A stretch of DNA of 32,878 nucleotides from NCBI GenBank assembly GCA_005880395.1, contig VBHQ01000059.1, positions 1 through 32,878 on the forward strand. The letters run 5' to 3'. Made by a program: the position numbers and the translations under genes. This DNA comes from Chloroflexota bacterium (lineage in GTDB: Bacteria > Chloroflexota > Dormibacteria > CF-121). The notes under the pieces were generated by a model. It had not been told where the DNA came from. It saw nothing but the letters and a program-made list of their open reading frames with translations, and did not search any database. Each line of letters starts with the position of its first letter. Within the stretch, counting starts at the first letter, position 1. Shown one piece after another: positions 7,285-13,588 of the stretch.

Positions 7285-8076
7285 TTAGGGGCTGCCTTTA
7301 AAGGCCGGAGGGCGTTTTTCTACGAAGGCTCGAATTGCCTCGCGCGCGTCCTCGGTCTTGCCGGCCAGCGTTTGAAGGTGCGCCTCGAGCTCCAGCGTTT
7401 GTTCCAGGTCCAGGGTTAACGAGCGCTCGAGCCCACGCTTGATCAGCGCGATCGTTTCTCGCGGTCCCTCGGCGAGGCGGCGGGCCTGCTCGAGCGCCGC
7501 TGGCATCACTTGCTCTGGCGGGACGACCGCGGCCACCAGTCCGAGCTGCTGGGCCTCTTCAACCGCGATCGGCTCGCCCGTCATCGCCAGCTCGGTCGCC
7601 TTGCTCAGGCCGAGCATCCGCGTCAGGAAGAAGAGGCTCCCGGCATCGGGGACAAGCCCGACGCGAACGAAGGCCACGATCAGCTGCGCGCCTGCCGCGG
7701 CGATCCGCAGATCGCATGCCAGAGCCAGGCTCAGCCCAGCGCCGGCAGCCGTCCCGTTGAGCGCCGCGATCACCGGCTTGGGGCAGCCGCGAATCGCACG
7801 GGTCAGTGGCGCGTAGTTCTGGCGCAGGTCATCACCGACGCGCGTATCGCCGGCGTCGAAGCGGGCGCTGACATCCTTCAAATCCGCGCCGGATGAGAAG
7901 GCGCGGCCGGCGCCGGTCAGGACCACGGCGCCGATGTCACGGTCCCGTGATGCGCCCTCGAACGCCTGCTTGAGCTCCCCGGTGGTCTGGCGATTCAGCG
8001 CATTGAGCGCTTCCGGACGGTCGATGGTCACGATGAGCGTCGAGCCGTCGCGAGCGGTGTTGACCGGTTCGCTCAT
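7285..8076 (-). CDS. Enoyl-CoA hydratase/isomerase family protein, isomerase-like
   Basis: Crotonase fold, 263 aa. It has the oxyanion-hole segments AFSSGADL and GTAAGAGLS and ends with the usual FVEKRPPAFKG. The two catalytic Glu of true hydratases are absent: the first position (GGGCELA in hydratases) reads GAGLSLA and the second (QPE) reads FVR. Instead it has GLVPDAGS with an Asp, as in PaaG-type isomerases and other 2,3-enoyl-CoA isomerases. So a double-bond isomerase, or ring-opening/closing role in phenylacetate-like CoA degradation, fits better than hydration; the substrate cannot be named. Its ATG overlaps the stop of the preceding hydratase by 4 nt (ATGA), showing translational coupling. 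Confidence 0.9.
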   Translation of the reverse strand: MSEPVNTARDGSTLIVTIDRPEALNALNRQTTGELKQAFEGASRDRDIGAVVLTGAGRAFSSGADLKDVSARFDAGDTRVGDDLRQNYAPLTRAIRGCPKPVIAALNGTAAGAGLSLALACDLRIAAAGAQLIVAFVRVGLVPDAGSLFFLTRMLGLSKATELAMTGEPIAVEEAQQLGLVAAVVPPEQVMPAALEQARRLAEGPRETIALIKRGLERSLTLDLEQTLELEAHLQTLAGKTEDAREAIRAFVEKRPPAFKGSP

Positions 8077-8846
8077 CGACCGGTGAACTTGCCGGGCCGC
8101 TTTTCAAGGAAGGCGCGCATGCCTTCCCGTTTGTCTTCAGAGGCGAACAGCAGATAGAACAGCTTCCGTTCGTACTCCAGCCCCGCGGATAGGGAGGTCT
8201 CGAGCGCCTGGTTCACCGCCTCCTTTCCCAGGCGGACCGCCAGCGGCGGCCGCTGCGCAATCATCGTCGCCACGCGCATCGCCTCATCGAGCTGCGCACC
8301 GGCGGGAACGACGCGATTGATCAACCCGATGCGTTCCGCCTCGACCGCGCGGATCGGCTCGCCGGTGAGCACCGCCTCCATGGCGCGCACCTTGCCGGCG
8401 GAACGGATCCATCGCTGCGTGCCGCCGGCGCCCGGGATGATCCCGATCTTGACCTCGGGCTGGCCGAACTGGGCGTCGTCGGCCGCAATGACCAGGTCAC
8501 ACATCAGGGCGAGCTCGCAGCCGCCGCCGAGCGCGTAGCCGGCGACCGCCGCGATCACCGGCTTCTTGATCGCCCGAAAGCGCGCCCAATTCGCGAAGCG
8601 GTCGTCGTCGAGGACGTCGATGGCGCCGGCGTCGGCCATCTGCGCGATGTCAGCGCCCGCTGCAAAAGCCCGATCATCGCCGGTCAGGATCATGCATCGA
8701 ATGCCCGCCTCCCGGTCGAATCCTTCGAGCGCATCGACGAGTTCGGCGATGGTCTTCGCGTTGAGCGCGTTCCTGACCTGCGGTCGATTGATCTTGACGG
8801 TGCCGATGGCGCCCCGGGTCTCGGTCAGGACGAATTCGTAGGGCAT
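8073..8846 (-). CDS. Enoyl-CoA hydratase
   Basis: Crotonase-family enzyme, 257 aa from ATG 8846, hydrating trans-2-enoyl-CoA in fatty-acid or related acyl-CoA beta-oxidation. Oxyanion hole: AFAAGADI and ALGGGCELALMCD. Both catalytic Glu are present, in GGGCELA and FGQPEVKIG, followed by GIIPGAGGTQR. The C-terminus (FLEKRPGKFTGR) is typical. An upstream in-frame GTG at 8855 is possible, but a TAGACT box lies at 8857-8862, directly against that GTG, making ATG 8846 more likely. It forms an operon with the isomerase-like paralogue; the pair could supply hydratase plus isomerase for unsaturated acyl chains. Confidence 0.93.
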   Translation of the reverse strand: MPYEFVLTETRGAIGTVKINRPQVRNALNAKTIAELVDALEGFDREAGIRCMILTGDDRAFAAGADIAQMADAGAIDVLDDDRFANWARFRAIKKPVIAAVAGYALGGGCELALMCDLVIAADDAQFGQPEVKIGIIPGAGGTQRWIRSAGKVRAMEAVLTGEPIRAVEAERIGLINRVVPAGAQLDEAMRVATMIAQRPPLAVRLGKEAVNQALETSLSAGLEYERKLFYLLFASEDKREGMRAFLEKRPGKFTGR

Positions 8847-8856
8847 CGTTGCCACG

Positions 8857-8862
8857 AGTCTA
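8857..8862 (-). promoter_or_regulatory. Probable -10 box of the hydratase operon
   Basis: TAGACT on the minus strand, 10 nt before ATG 8846; it would give a leader of only a few nucleotides. There is no clear -35. Confidence 0.4.
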
Positions 8863-8912
8863 ATGCGATTGAACGTAGCGCCAGCCGCGGGCTCGACCCG
8901 CGTTATAGGAGG

Positions 8913-9482
8913 GTGAAACGGGTGGCGTTTGCCTTTTTGCTGGCCACCTGCGGCCTGCTCCTTCCCCTCGATGCCCTAGCGGATGACCAGCCGTTCACGA
9001 CCGTGATCGACGGCACGGTCCCCAAGATCAACGGCCTGACGATCCAGGGTGGAAACGGCGGATGCGACCTGGTCCTCCAGAACCAGACCAACCAGGACGT
9101 GGTGCTCTTCGACCTGAGCAAGCCGCCGAAACCGTTTCACTTCAGCGCCCAGCCGAAAAGCGCCTCACCACGGCCGCCCATTCCCGTACACCTGACCGGC
9201 GCCTGGCCCTGCGCAAGCCTGCCGGCGGTCACCGAAGACCAGCGATGGAATCACCTTCAGGTCACGGTGGAAACCTGGTCGATCAGCGGGACGGCCGGCG
9301 CGGTCAGCTTCAAGGTCAACGGACGGTCCGTCTATGACCCCGGGCTGGATCCCACGGCGGATCTTCTTATCTATCTGCGGTTTGGCGCCGGCGCCCTGGC
9401 AGTGAGCGGCTTGCTGATTGCAGGCCCCTACCTGTTTAAGAAGCGGCGAGAGCTCCTGGGCAGTAGCAAGAAAGCGGCCTGA
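8913..9482 (+). CDS. Secreted or anchored protein of unknown function
   Basis: About 189 aa. An N-terminal signal peptide (KRVAFAFLLATCGLLLPL, cleavage likely after ALA) is followed by an extracytoplasmic domain of roughly 120 residues with two Cys that could pair (GGCDLVLQNQ and AWPCASL), one C-terminal membrane helix (about residues 148-170) and a basic cytoplasmic tail (KKRRELLG). This is a type I membrane topology. GTG 8913 keeps the positive n-region of the signal peptide, but AGGAGGG sits directly against it; GTG 8922, 10 nt after GGAGG, is the alternative. The domain looks beta-rich and is not recognised. Confidence 0.7.
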   Translation: MKRVAFAFLLATCGLLLPLDALADDQPFTTVIDGTVPKINGLTIQGGNGGCDLVLQNQTNQDVVLFDLSKPPKPFHFSAQPKSASPRPPIPVHLTGAWPCASLPAVTEDQRWNHLQVTVETWSISGTAGAVSFKVNGRSVYDPGLDPTADLLIYLRFGAGALAVSGLLIAGPYLFKKRRELLGSSKKAA

Positions 9483-9503
9483 CGCAAATCGGAAACCTGG
9501 CTC

Positions 9504-9532
9504 TAGACGGCGGTCGAACCCGCCCATATAAT
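9504..9532 (+). promoter_or_regulatory. Promoter with perfect TATAAT
   Basis: TAGACG (9504-9509), 17-bp spacer, TATAAT (9527-9532). It would start transcription near 9540, just before ATG 9546 of the 27-residue ORF. It is the closest match to a sigma-70 consensus in the window. Confidence 0.6.
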
Positions 9533-9545
9533 CCGGGCCATCCTC

Positions 9546-9629
9546 ATGGAAGGAAAGAGGCCAGTCCTTGAAAAGTGTCATCTCGGCGGTTGCTTTTCTG
9601 ATAACGGTCTTGTAGAGTCGCCTTCATGA
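9546..9629 (+). CDS. Candidate 27-aa small ORF upstream of DUF5658-like gene
   Basis: The ORF begins MEGKRPVLEK, contains two Cys (KCHLGGC) and overlaps the next gene by ATGA (9626-9629), the arrangement used for translational coupling. Transcription from the TATAAT promoter would place its ATG within about 6 nt of the RNA 5' end. No homologue is known to me. A second promoter-like pair lies within it, so it may instead be leader sequence. Confidence 0.35.
   Translation: MEGKRPVLEKCHLGGCFSDNGLVESPS
9590..9618 (+). promoter_or_regulatory. Second promoter-like pair, leaderless, for the DUF5658-like gene
   Basis: TTGCTT (9590-9595), 17-bp spacer, TAGAGT (9613-9618), then 7 nt to ATG 9626. Confidence 0.45.
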
Positions 9630-9988
9630 TCGCGACCATGCGCCAGGCGGTCGTGCGGCGGGTCGAGGCTGTGAGCAAGAAGGAGATCTCGCCGGGAAAG
9701 CGGGCGCTGATCCTGATCGCGTTCTGCACCGCCCAATTGCTCGATATCGCCACGACCCATATCGGCTTGTCCGAAGGGCGGCAGGAACTGAACGGGGCGG
9801 CGGCCTGGATCATCGGCCATGATGGCGAGCTCGCCGTTTATGGGCTGAAGTTGGCCCTGGTTTCGGTCCTTGTCGGCTTTCTCCTGGTCTTTGGGCGGCG
9901 GCGCGCCGGGATCTGGAACGCCTACCTGGTCGCGGCCTGGATCACGACCTTCGCCGTGCTCAACAACGTCTACCGCATCCTGAGCTAG
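9626..9988 (+). CDS. DUF5658-like small membrane protein
   Basis: 120 aa. A cytoplasmic basic N-terminus (about 25 residues) precedes three hydrophobic helices. The segment LLDIATTHIGLSEG followed by ELNGAAAWI resembles the conserved LD..TT...L..G..E.NP core of DUF5658 proteins, whose function is unknown. ATG 9626 has no Shine-Dalgarno but lies 7 nt after TAGAGT and overlaps the stop of a 27-codon ORF. A helical pair with charged loop (FGRRRAGIW) ends the protein. Family assignment is from memory of the motif only. Confidence 0.65.
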   Translation: MIATMRQAVVRRVEAVSKKEISPGKRALILIAFCTAQLLDIATTHIGLSEGRQELNGAAAWIIGHDGELAVYGLKLALVSVLVGFLLVFGRRRAGIWNAYLVAAWITTFAVLNNVYRILS

Positions 9989-10041
9989 AACCACCTCCCG
10001 ACCCCTCGCGGAATAAGGGAAGGCCATGCCACGTTGTCGGA

Positions 10042-10047
10042 TACAGT
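10042..10047 (+). promoter_or_regulatory. Probable -10 box, leaderless
   Basis: TACAGT ends 6 nt before GTG 10054. Confidence 0.45.
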
Positions 10048-10053
10048 GTCCTC

Positions 10054-10503
10054 GTGACGCGCGCGGCGATCACGTTCGGCCAGATCCTGACACCACTCTT
10101 CTTTTACGTGGTCATCGCGGCCTATGTCGCGTTCCTGGTCGCATCCGCCTGGCAGTTCTCACGGCGGCCGGAGCCCGGCCGCAGCATCCGCGGCATCAAT
10201 CTGACTGTCGTTCCGCTCGGGGTGCTGGTTGCGCTCGTGGGCGTGCTGGCCGCCAGCTTCAACGCCTTTAACCAGCAAGAAGGAACGCCCAGCACCACCT
10301 GGGCGATCGTGATGGTCGCGCTCGGACTCGGCCTCTCCTCGCTGGTCCTGGCGGTCGAGGGTTTCGTGTTGCGCGGCCGGGTGCGGTCGTCGCCAGCGGA
10401 GCGGCGCGCGATCGGGATGCGGAGCCTGAGCCTGATCGCGACGACGGTGCCGCTGGTCATCCTCGGGGGCCTGTTCTTCGCCCTGGCCATCCACATCGCC
10501 TGA
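10054..10503 (+). CDS. Four-helix membrane protein of unknown function
   Basis: 149 aa from GTG 10054, with four hydrophobic helices (about residues 10-32, 48-70, 80-103 and 123-147) separated by short polar loops; the loop after helix 1 (RRPEPGRSIRG) and that after helix 3 (RGRVRSSPAERR) are basic and so cytoplasmic. No domain recognised. The start is supported by a TACAGT box 6 nt upstream; there is no Shine-Dalgarno. It probably forms its own transcription unit ahead of the Rrf2 operon. Confidence 0.7.
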   Translation: MTRAAITFGQILTPLFFYVVIAAYVAFLVASAWQFSRRPEPGRSIRGINLTVVPLGVLVALVGVLAASFNAFNQQEGTPSTTWAIVMVALGLGLSSLVLAVEGFVLRGRVRSSPAERRAIGMRSLSLIATTVPLVILGGLFFALAIHIA

Positions 10504-10545
10504 GCTATATTTGACCCGTCCGATCAACTATTAAGGGGTAGTGCC

Positions 10546-11007
10546 TTGCGGATGCGCTTTTCGATGAAAACGGAATATGGCGTCCGCGCCATCCTCGAAC
10601 TCGCGGCGCACAGCGGCCGGGGTGCCCTGCAGAGCGCCGAGATCGCAAGGCGCCAGGGGATTCCAGGGCCGTTTCTCGACCAGGTGCTGATGACGCTTCG
10701 CCGCGCCGGGATGATCACGTCGATCCGCGGGCCGCATGGGGGCCATGCGTTGGCACGAGGAGCCGAAGAGATCCGCCTCGATGAGGTCGTCGATTGCCTC
10801 GAAGGCAACGGTCGCGACGCCCGACACGACGATCGCCCCAGTGGCGACGCGCTCGTGCTGACCCGGGTGAGCGAGAAGGCCGAAGCAGCAGCTCGGCAGG
10901 TGTTCGCCGCCCACACGCTCGCCGACTGCTTGCGGATGCGCCGTCAGCAGCCGCCGGTCTTCCACGGCATCTTTCATCCCGTGCCGGCAAAATCGCGGGG
11001 CGTCTGA
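10546..11007 (+). CDS. Rrf2 family transcriptional regulator
   Basis: Winged-helix DNA-binding protein, about 150 aa. The N-terminal MRFSMKTEYGVRAILELA, the recognition-helix region (SAEIARRQGIPGPFLDQVL) and the wing (IRGPHGGHAL) are characteristic. The three-Cys cluster that binds [2Fe-2S] in IscR/NsrR-type members is missing from the expected place after VVDCLEG, so this is more like non-cluster members such as CymR, the regulator of cysteine metabolism. TTG 10546 lies 7 nt after AAGGGG; ATG 10552 is an alternative. It is the first gene of an operon with two E1-like enzymes and MTA phosphorylase (TGATG overlap with the next), and probably regulates it. Confidence 0.88.
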   Translation: MRMRFSMKTEYGVRAILELAAHSGRGALQSAEIARRQGIPGPFLDQVLMTLRRAGMITSIRGPHGGHALARGAEEIRLDEVVDCLEGNGRDARHDDRPSGDALVLTRVSEKAEAAARQVFAAHTLADCLRMRRQQPPVFHGIFHPVPAKSRGV

Positions 11008-11810
11008 TGGCGGCGCTCGACCTGCGACAGCGCCAGCGCTACGCCCGCCATCTCTCGCTGGCGGAGATCGGCGAAGCCGGACAGGAACGCCTCCTCCGTT
11101 CCAGGGTCCTGATCGTCGGCGTCGGCGCGCTCGGCTCACCCGCAGCGCTCTATCTCGCCGCTGCCGGCGTGGGCACCATCGGGCTGGCCGATCACGACCG
11201 CGTTCGCCTCTCGAACCTGCAGCGGCAGGTGATTCATTCGATCGACGGCCTCAACCAGCCAAAGGTGCAGGTTGCGGCGCAGGCGCTCCGCCGGCTGAAC
11301 CCTGAGCTGACCGTGGAAGCGATCGAGGCGACCGTCGACGAGCGCAACGCACTGGACTTGCTGGCGCGGTTCGATGTCGTCGTGGACGGCACGGACTCTT
11401 TTCGCGCGCGTTACCTGCTGAGCGACGCCGCCTATCTGCTTGGAAAGCCGCTCGTCCACGGCAGCATCTTTCGAGTCGAGGGGCAGGTCACGGTGTTCAA
11501 GCCGGGGCATGGCTGCTACCGCTGTCTGTATCCCGAGCCGCCGCCTCCGGGGGCGATCGAAACGTCAGAGGACGTCGGCATCTTTGCGGCCCTGCCCGGC
11601 ATCATCGGCACCATCGAAGCCGCGGAGACGATCAAACTCGTGACCGGCGCAGGCGACGCCCTGGTCAACCGCGTCCTGCTTCACGACAGCCTGGCGATGA
11701 CATTCCGCGAGATCCGCTACGAGCGCAATCGGGCCTGTCCCATCTGTGGTGATCGACCGACGGTCCACGCGTTGATCGACTATGGCGCCTTCGTTGGGGT
11801 GGCACCGTGA
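11007..11810 (+). CDS. E1-like ThiF/MoeB family adenylyltransferase, Cys-to-Ser at the thioester position
   Basis: 267 aa. Nucleotide-binding VGVGALGSPAALYLAAAG, Arg finger LQRQVIHS, catalytic Asp DGTDSFRARYLL, and two zinc CxxC pairs (CYRC and CPIC). These enzymes adenylate the C-terminal Gly of ubiquitin-like sulfur carriers (MoaD, ThiS, CysO). At the place of the conserved Cys (TCVEAG in MoeB) it reads TSEDVG: residue 187 is Ser (codon 11565-11567). The next gene is a paralogue that keeps the Cys. It overlaps the Rrf2 gene by 1 nt and the paralogue by 4 nt (GTGA). No sulfur-carrier gene is nearby, so the pathway is uncertain. Confidence 0.9.
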   Translation: MAALDLRQRQRYARHLSLAEIGEAGQERLLRSRVLIVGVGALGSPAALYLAAAGVGTIGLADHDRVRLSNLQRQVIHSIDGLNQPKVQVAAQALRRLNPELTVEAIEATVDERNALDLLARFDVVVDGTDSFRARYLLSDAAYLLGKPLVHGSIFRVEGQVTVFKPGHGCYRCLYPEPPPPGAIETSEDVGIFAALPGIIGTIEAAETIKLVTGAGDALVNRVLLHDSLAMTFREIRYERNRACPICGDRPTVHALIDYGAFVGVAP

Positions 11811-12604
11811 TCGACATGCGCCATCATCGCCAGCGCATCCTGGACGAGGTCGGGCCGGCAGGCCAGCAGCGTCTGACGAGTGCGTCGATTGCGATCGTCG
11901 GCGTCGGTGGGCTTGGAGCACCGGCGGCGCTCTACCTCGCAGCCGCAGGCATGGGACGGATCGGGCTGATCGACGACCAGCGCGTGGATCTCTCGAACCT
12001 CAATCGGCAGGTGCTTTACAGCCAGAGCGATATCGGGCTGCTGAAAGTCGACGCGGCCGTCCGGCGACTCCGCGCGATCGACCCCGCCATCCGGCTCGAG
12101 GCCCGCCGCGAAAATGTGCAGCCCTCGAATGTCGCGGAGGTCATGAACGCGTACGACGTGGTCATCGACGGGACCGACGCCTTTGAGACGAAATTTCTGT
12201 TGAACGACGCCGCGGTGCTGCTGGGCAAACCACTGGTCCACGGGGCGGTGCTGCAGTGGGGCGGACAGGTGCTTACCGTCCTTCCCGGCTGGCCGTGCCT
12301 GCGCTGCCTCTTTCGAGATCCGCCGGAGCCGGAGGTGGTGCAGACCTGCGAGGAGGCGGGCATCATCGGCGCGGCGACCGGAGTGATCGGCAGCGTGCAG
12401 GCTGAGGAGGCGATCAAGCTCGTCCTCGGCGTTGGAACGCCGCTTTCCGGTCGGATCTTCCAGCACGACGGGTTGCGCGGTGCGACGCGCATCACCGAAT
12501 TCCGGCGCGACCCGGATTGTCCTGTCTGCTCGGCGCATGCCACCATCAACGACCTCTCGCGCTACGTCGACCAGGTATCGGCCCGGGGCCATGTGCTCGT
12601 CTGA
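11807..12604 (+). CDS. E1-like ThiF/MoeB family adenylyltransferase
   Basis: 265 aa paralogue of the preceding protein. GVGGLGAPAALYLAAAG, Arg finger LNRQVLYS, DGTDAFETKFLL, zinc pairs CLRC and CPVC, and the conserved Cys in QTCEEAGII (residue 181). It probably activates a sulfur carrier for molybdopterin, thiamine or cysteine synthesis. The start is GTG 11807 (GTGA overlap) or ATG 11816. Arrangement as a Cys-bearing and a Cys-lacking pair allows a heterodimer, as in eukaryotic SAE1/UBA2; that is inference. It overlaps the MTA phosphorylase start by 1 nt (TGATG). Confidence 0.9.
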   Translation: MIDMRHHRQRILDEVGPAGQQRLTSASIAIVGVGGLGAPAALYLAAAGMGRIGLIDDQRVDLSNLNRQVLYSQSDIGLLKVDAAVRRLRAIDPAIRLEARRENVQPSNVAEVMNAYDVVIDGTDAFETKFLLNDAAVLLGKPLVHGAVLQWGGQVLTVLPGWPCLRCLFRDPPEPEVVQTCEEAGIIGAATGVIGSVQAEEAIKLVLGVGTPLSGRIFQHDGLRGATRITEFRRDPDCPVCSAHATINDLSRYVDQVSARGHVLV

Positions 12605-13431
12605 TGCATCGCCCCCACCCCGACCCTCCGGAGGCGGGATCCGCTGACATCGGGGTCTTTGGCGGCTCCGGCTTCTACGAATGGCTGGGAAGCACTCAGC
12701 CGATCACGATGGATACGCCGTACGGCGAGCCGAGCGGCGCCATCGCGATCGCCGAGGTGGCGGGGCGCCGGGTCGCGTTTCTTCCGCGCCACGGTCCCCG
12801 ACATACGATTCCGCCCCACCTGGTCAATTACCGCGCCAACGTTTGGGCCATGCATGAGCTCGGTGTTCGGCGCATCATCGGGCCGTCCGCCGTCGGCAGC
12901 CTCCAGCCGCAGCTTCATCCGGGCGACCTGGTCATCGCCGACCAGTTCATCGACCGGACGGCGGGACGAGCCGACACCTACTATCCGGGTCCTGAGGTGG
13001 TGCACGTGAGCGCGGCGGACCCCTACTGTCCCGAGCTTCGAAGGCTGGCGGCACGGTGCGCCGGCGATCGCTCGTTGCGGTTTCAGGCGACCGGGACGGT
13101 CGTGGTCGTCCAGGGTCCCCGCTTCTCGACCAGGGCTGAGAGCCGTTGGTACGGGCGGATGGGCTGGGACCTCATCGGCATGACCCAGTATCCCGAGGTC
13201 ATCCTCGCCCGCGAGCTCGAGATGTGCTACCTCAACCTGTCGCTCGTCACCGACTACGACGCCGGCCTGGAAGGGTCCCCGGACATCGGCGCGGTGCAGG
13301 CGCACGATGTCCTGCGGGTGCTCGGGGAGAACATCGCGCGCCTTCGCAACGTGCTTACCGCGCTGGTCCCGATGATCCCGGCGGCGCCCACCTGCACCTG
13401 TCAGCGGGCGCTCGAAGGAGCCAGGGTCTGA
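12604..13431 (+). CDS. 5'-methylthioadenosine phosphorylase / purine nucleoside phosphorylase family
   Basis: 275 aa. Phosphorolysis of methylthioadenosine (or a related purine nucleoside such as MTI) in methionine salvage. Motifs: GVFGGSGFYEW (phosphate loop), PRHGPRHTIPPHLVNYRAN, DQFIDRTAGRADTYY, VVVVQGPRFSTRAE, GMTQYPEVILARELEMCY and SLVTDYDAGLEG. The DQFIDRT and MTQ.PE segments favour the MTAP branch over plain PNP; substrate preference (MTA or MTI) is not settled. The first residues (MHRPHPDPPEAG) are the translation of the dispersed repeat (copy C), so the start has been moved or captured by that repeat. It is the last gene of the Rrf2 operon, linking it to sulfur metabolism. Confidence 0.9.
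   Translation: MHRPHPDPPEAGSADIGVFGGSGFYEWLGSTQPITMDTPYGEPSGAIAIAEVAGRRVAFLPRHGPRHTIPPHLVNYRANVWAMHELGVRRIIGPSAVGSLQPQLHPGDLVIADQFIDRTAGRADTYYPGPEVVHVSAADPYCPELRRLAARCAGDRSLRFQATGTVVVVQGPRFSTRAESRWYGRMGWDLIGMTQYPEVILARELEMCYLNLSLVTDYDAGLEGSPDIGAVQAHDVLRVLGENIARLRNVLTALVPMIPAAPTCTCQRALEGARV
12609..12640. repeat. GC-rich palindromic dispersed repeat, copy C, at the start of the MTAP gene
   Basis: GCCCCCACCCCGACCCTCCGG is cognate to copies A and B; the palindrome CCTCCGGAGG replaces their longer hairpin. It encodes RPHPDPPEAG at the N-terminus of the MTAP-like protein. Confidence 0.5.
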
Positions 13432-13433
13432 GC

Positions 13434-13466
13434 AAAGAAAAAGGCCGAGATTGGGGTCTCGGCCTT
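13434..13466 (-). terminator. Intrinsic terminator, efficient mainly on the minus strand
   Basis: AAGGCCGAGA (13441-13450) pairs perfectly with TCTCGGCCTT (13457-13466), loop TTGGGG. On the plus strand only TTC follows, but read on the minus strand the hairpin is followed by TTTTTCTTT. It directly follows the MTAP stop, so it may end that operon weakly while blocking antisense transcription into it. Confidence 0.65.
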
Positions 13467-13512
13467 CAAGGAAGGGGAAGCGAGGCCACGATAGGCCGGG
13501 GCCTGTTAAGGA

Positions 13513-13545
13513 CCCGTGAAGACACGGTAACGGCCGTGTCACGGG
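13513..13545 (+). promoter_or_regulatory. Inverted repeat ahead of the epimerase promoter
   Basis: GACACGG (13521-13527) pairs with CCGTGTC (13534-13540), extended by CCCGT/ACGGG with a small bulge. It lies between the MTAP hairpin and the -10 box of the epimerase gene. It may be a weak terminator or an operator. Confidence 0.4.
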
Positions 13546-13574
13546 CCCAATTCGCCGGCCCTTCGAACGTGGGG

Positions 13575-13580
13575 TATAGT
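13575..13580 (+). promoter_or_regulatory. Probable -10 box, leaderless, of the epimerase gene
   Basis: TATAGT ends 8 nt before GTG 13589. TTCGCC 18 bp upstream is a weak -35. Confidence 0.55.
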
Positions 13581-13588
13581 CGGCACGA

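Noticed and set aside
10026-10271. 81-codon plus-strand ORF with an AAGGGAAGG before its ATG
   Set aside because: It overlaps the four-helix membrane protein in another frame and has an Arg/Gly-rich shadow composition.
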